Notes under the pieces: generated by a model
Told to the model about the DNA's origin: nothing
The model's database searches: none
Seen by the model: only the letters and a program-made list of their open reading frames with translations
Translations under genes and position numbers: made by a program
From: an uncultured Planctomycetota bacterium
GTDB taxonomy: Bacteria > Planctomycetota > Planctomycetia > Pirellulales > Thermoguttaceae
Direction of reading: 5' to 3'
Length of the DNA stretch: 5,608 nucleotides
Assembly (NCBI GenBank): GCA_902797455.1
Contig: CADBTE010000372.1
Coordinates: 1-5,608 of the forward strand
Shown here: positions 3,803-5,608 of the stretch, piece after piece
Numbering within the stretch: the stretch's first letter is position 1
Layout: each line of letters starts with the position of its first letter

Positions 3803-5608
3803 ATGAAGATCTTCCGACGTGATGGGTTTTTCCGACGTGAGGGGGTTCGTTGGTTACTCGGGATGTTCGTTTTGTTCATCCCTTTCGCGGCGGCGCGCGC
3901 CGACAACGAAATCCTTCTGACGATGCCGTTTTCCGAAAGCAGTACCGTTCCGGCCAGTGGGACGGACTCCAGACAGATTCTCTCCACCGAGGATTCGATC
4001 CCTTCCACCAAGACAGTTACGATCAGGCGTTCTTCGGATGACGCGGCCGCGGCAGTGCCGTCGGTTCTGACGCCCGAATCGGTTCTTCGCCTGCTGGCCG
4101 CCGGAAACGCCGAGGTGATCGGCGATGCGGCCGAAGCCGACGATCTCCCGGTTCTGTCGACCGACGACGATCGTTTCCCCGCGGTGACGGTTCTTTACTC
4201 CGACGGTGCCTCCCTCCCGACCGATATCTTCGGTCTGGACGAGGGGGACGTCTACCAGGTTCCTCTGCGTGCAGGTGTCTGTACCGCCGAAGAGATGGAC
4301 GATTTTGAGTACGGCATTGTCAATCTTCGGACCCCGCTGGCGGTGATTCTGACCGATTATCCGAATCCCGACGTCCAGTACATGGTCGAGAACTACGACC
4401 GTCTCAAGGGGGTCGCCGAAAAACAGCTCGCCGCCGCTAAGAAAAACCCGCCGAAGACATTCACCAACAACAGACCCGTCGATGACGATATCCTTCTTTA
4501 CACGCTGGTTGGTCCGGCGGTGGCTCGTGCCAAGGCGGCTAATCCCGACATGTCCGATGACGACATGATCACCGTTGTCTCCGAAGCGATCGCCTGGCAG
4601 TCGGTCGAGACGATCCTCAGTGAGTCTGATGCCGCCTGCGACCTGATCAGGAACAAACAGCTCAAGCTGGTCGCGGCGATGGTTGACAACGTTTCCGGCC
4701 GTGTCCATTGGCTCGGGGAACATCCTCTCCAGAAGGAATTTCTCAAAGAAATCCCGAAAGAAATCAAGGCCAAACGTGAAAAATCGACAGTAATCGTTGA
4801 AAGCGAGGTGACCGACCCGCTTCCCGAAGAGCGGATTGTTGAGTACATCGAAGGGTCTGAAATGGCTGATGGCGGCTGTACTTGCTGTCAGTACATCGCC
4901 CCGTACTATATGACGATCGACCCCTATGTTCCCTGCTGGCGGCTTTTCTATCCCCGCTGCTGGTACTACCGTCCATGGTATGGCTGTGGTGTCACCTGGT
5001 TTGTCCCGTATCCGTACTTCGACCCCTGGTACTACGGCTATGGTCCCTATGTCCCCTACTGGAACCGCCCCTGGTACGGTTTCCACCTCGGGTTTGCTGT
5101 CGGGTTCGGGATCGGTCTGCATATCGGTTACGACTTCCGTCCGTGGTACCGACATTGGGATCGTCCCTGGTATCGCCACCCGTGGTCCCACCGCGGTTGG
5201 GACCACGGCGGATACCATGACCGAATCTACCGAATGCCTCACCACGGTCCCGCACCGGGCCATCGCGGCGGTCCCGGTGGTTACGGCCGGCCTGATGGTC
5301 CCGGTCGTTATCCTGGTGTAGGTCCCAGTAAGGGACCCAGCAGGAACATTATTCTGCCCGGTAAGGGACCTAGTGGTCCCAGTACTGGTCCTGGCAAGGG
5401 ACCCGGCGGTCCTGGTGTTGATCCCGGCAAACGCCCCGGTGGCCCTGGTTTTGGCCCTGGCAAAAGACCCGATGATCCCGGCAAACGCCCCGGTGGCCCC
5501 GGATTTGGCCCTGGCAAAAGCCCCAGTGATCCCGGCAAACGCCCTGTCGGTCCCGGTTTTGACCCTGGCAAACGCCCCGATGATCCCGGCAAACGCCCTG
5601 TCGGTCCC
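3803..5608 (+). CDS. Exported beta-carbonic-anhydrase-like pseudoenzyme with W/Y-rich and Gly/Pro-repeat tail (3' end cut off)
   Basis: The frame is open for 602 codons to the window edge. The signal peptide has an Arg-rich n-region (residues 5-16), a hydrophobic core (17-31) and a likely cut after ARA33; the RR pairs leave Tat export possible, but the motif is not canonical. After a Ser/Thr-rich linker, residues 91-306 follow the order of beta-carbonic anhydrases: a LLAAGN start (97-102), VLYSDGAS where the family has CxDxR, DIFGLDEGDVYQVPLRAG (141-158), FEYGIVNL (168-175), LAVILTDYPNPD (179-190) where GHxxCG is expected, and a C-terminal QSVETIL...LKLVAAMVDNVSGRVHWL. All three protein zinc ligands appear lost (Tyr132, Asp185, Asn188), as does the dyad Arg (Ala136); Asp134 is kept. 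Residues 359-466 are rich in Cys, Trp, Tyr and Pro, and 482 onward is a Gly/Pro/Lys repeat tail. Catalysis looks unlikely; a structural, binding or surface role is inferred. The coding call is firm, the fold call is by eye. Confidence 0.85.
   Translation, partial: MKIFRRDGFFRREGVRWLLGMFVLFIPFAAARADNEILLTMPFSESSTVPASGTDSRQILSTEDSIPSTKTVTIRRSSDDAAAAVPSVLTPESVLRLLAAGNAEVIGDAAEADDLPVLSTDDDRFPAVTVLYSDGASLPTDIFGLDEGDVYQVPLRAGVCTAEEMDDFEYGIVNLRTPLAVILTDYPNPDVQYMVENYDRLKGVAEKQLAAAKKNPPKTFTNNRPVDDDILLYTLVGPAVARAKAANPDMSDDDMITVVSEAIAWQSVETILSESDAACDLIRNKQLKLVAAMVDNVSGRVHWLGEHPLQKEFLKEIPKEIKAKREKSTVIVESEVTDPLPEERIVEYIEGSEMADGGCTCCQYIAPYYMTIDPYVPCWRLFYPRCWYYRPWYGCGVTWFVPYPYFDPWYYGYGPYVPYWNRPWYGFHLGFAVGFGIGLHIGYDFRPWYRHWDRPWYRHPWSHRGWDHGGYHDRIYRMPHHGPAPGHRGGPGGYGRPDGPGRYPGVGPSKGPSRNIILPGKGPSGPSTGPGKGPGGPGVDPGKRPGGPGFGPGKRPDDPGKRPGGPGFGPGKSPSDPGKRPVGPGFDPGKRPDDPGKRPVGP
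3812..3847 (+). repeat. 18-bp tandem duplication in the signal-peptide region
   Basis: TTCCGACGTGATGGGTTT (3812-3829) is followed directly by TTCCGACGTGAGGGGGTT (3830-3847), with three differences in 18. It encodes FRRDGF then FRREGV, so the n-region of the signal peptide carries two Arg pairs. Confidence 0.85.
4073..4720 (+). other. Degenerate beta-carbonic anhydrase domain (residues 91-306 of the exported protein)
   Basis: The domain follows the family along its whole length, including the GD[LV][FY] strand, the [LF]EYAV helix, the hydrophobic strand before the second zinc motif, and the closing helix and strand with KLxxAxxDxxSGxVxWL. The zinc motifs themselves have changed: CSDSR becomes YSDGA (132-136) and GHTDCG becomes TDYPNP (184-189). 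The residue-by-residue assignment is my own eye alignment; one residue is inserted near VPLRAG. Confidence 0.7.
4970..5176 (+). repeat. Five [R/D]PWY blocks in a Trp/Tyr/Pro-rich segment
   Basis: RPWYG (residues 390-394), DPWYY (407-411), RPWYG (422-426), RPWYR (446-450) and RPWYR (454-458) recur at uneven spacing, followed by HPWSH (459-463). Between the third and fourth blocks is a Gly-rich hydrophobic stretch, FHLGFAVGFGIGLHIGY (427-443), that could be a short membrane-active or beta-rich segment. Six cysteines (359, 361, 362, 378, 386, 395) lie at the start of the region, which would allow disulfides in an exported protein. Confidence 0.75.
5420..5608 (+). repeat. 54-nt tandem repeats encoding 18-residue Gly/Pro/Lys units
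   Basis: Units begin at 5420, 5474, 5528 and 5582, each with GATCCCGGCAAACGCCC. They encode DPGKRPGGPGFGPGKRPD, then DPGKRPGGPGFGPGKSPS, then DPGKRPVGPGFDPGKRPD, and a fourth copy cut by the window edge. Each complete unit contains two PGK steps, so it is itself built from a smaller PGKxP motif. A more diverged version (PGKGP with GGTAAGGGA codons) lies upstream at about 5350-5410. The segment is low-complexity and basic and has some likeness to collagen, although the strict Gly-X-Y triplet is not kept. Confidence 0.9.

Noticed and set aside
3493..4011. A 172-residue minus-strand frame covering the pheS/exported-gene gap, with a possible internal start giving about 88 residues (QVYVSRRVSLVTIKYASFRK in its middle).
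   Set aside because: It overlaps the 3' end of pheS and, in the long form, the signal peptide of the next gene. No clear ribosome-binding site precedes either start and I recognise no family. A homologue search of the gap portion would settle it; conserved hits would revive it.
3854..5263. A 469-residue open frame on the minus strand, antisense to the exported protein.
   Set aside because: It is rich in Val, Gly, Arg and Asp in the manner of a reverse-strand shadow and has no recognisable domain. The plus frame over the same bases has a strong ribosome-binding site, a signal peptide and a recognisable fold.
5308..5592. A minus-strand Pro/Gly/Leu-rich frame in the repeat array.
   Set aside because: It is the reverse reading of the 54-nt repeats and is periodic only because they are.
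5420..5608. The 54-nt repeats considered as a CRISPR array or intergenic repeat.
   Set aside because: Units are contiguous with no unique spacers and remain in frame with the coding sequence.

Overview
The window carries four protein-coding genes. Two on the minus strand fill the left part: a PP-loop ATP-pyrophosphatase of the tRNA-thiolation type, cut by the left edge, and an LptF/LptG-family permease. Two on the plus strand fill the right part: pheS, and a long exported protein cut by the right edge. A 326-bp divergent region separates lptF/G from pheS. No tRNA, rRNA, insertion sequence or CRISPR array was seen. The organism is a diderm bacterium, since it has an LPS-export permease. GTG starts are used twice, G/C-rich codons are common, and strong purine ribosome-binding sites occur. 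A secreted protein rich in Trp, Tyr and Pro with Gly/Pro repeats would fit a planctomycete or another PVC-type lineage, but this assignment is a guess from style, not a demonstrated placement.

Left part (1-2203, minus strand). The LptF/G permease (2203-953) is complete, with the usual six membrane helices around a periplasmic domain. Its stop is followed at once by a small GC-rich hairpin. About 130 bp further along is the GTG start of the PP-loop protein (822 to the left edge), and this gap holds a TATAAT box. Centre (2204-3543). pheS encodes a full-length phenylalanyl-tRNA synthetase alpha subunit with motifs 1, 2 and 3. It is preceded by a good extended -10 promoter and a leader of roughly 137 nt with two strong potential hairpins, the second ending just before the ribosome-binding site. 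pheT does not follow pheS.

Right part (3803-5608, plus strand). The most interesting gene is an open frame of at least 602 codons that begins behind a near-perfect AAGGAGG. The protein has a signal peptide with a duplicated Phe-Arg-Arg block. Next comes a domain whose whole length can be aligned by eye with beta-class carbonic anhydrases, but in which all three protein zinc ligands and the catalytic-dyad Arg are replaced. A Cys-, Trp- and Tyr-rich segment with five [R/D]PWY blocks follows, and then a Gly/Pro/Lys tail that resolves into exact 54-nt (18-residue) tandem repeats running off the window. I read it as an exported carbonic-anhydrase-like pseudoenzyme fused to a structural or surface-binding tail. 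The fold assignment is by eye and the function is unknown.

The four genes do not form an obvious pathway. pheS, the thiolase-like protein and the LPS permease are housekeeping functions that happen to lie side by side, and the exported protein is probably a separate transcription unit.
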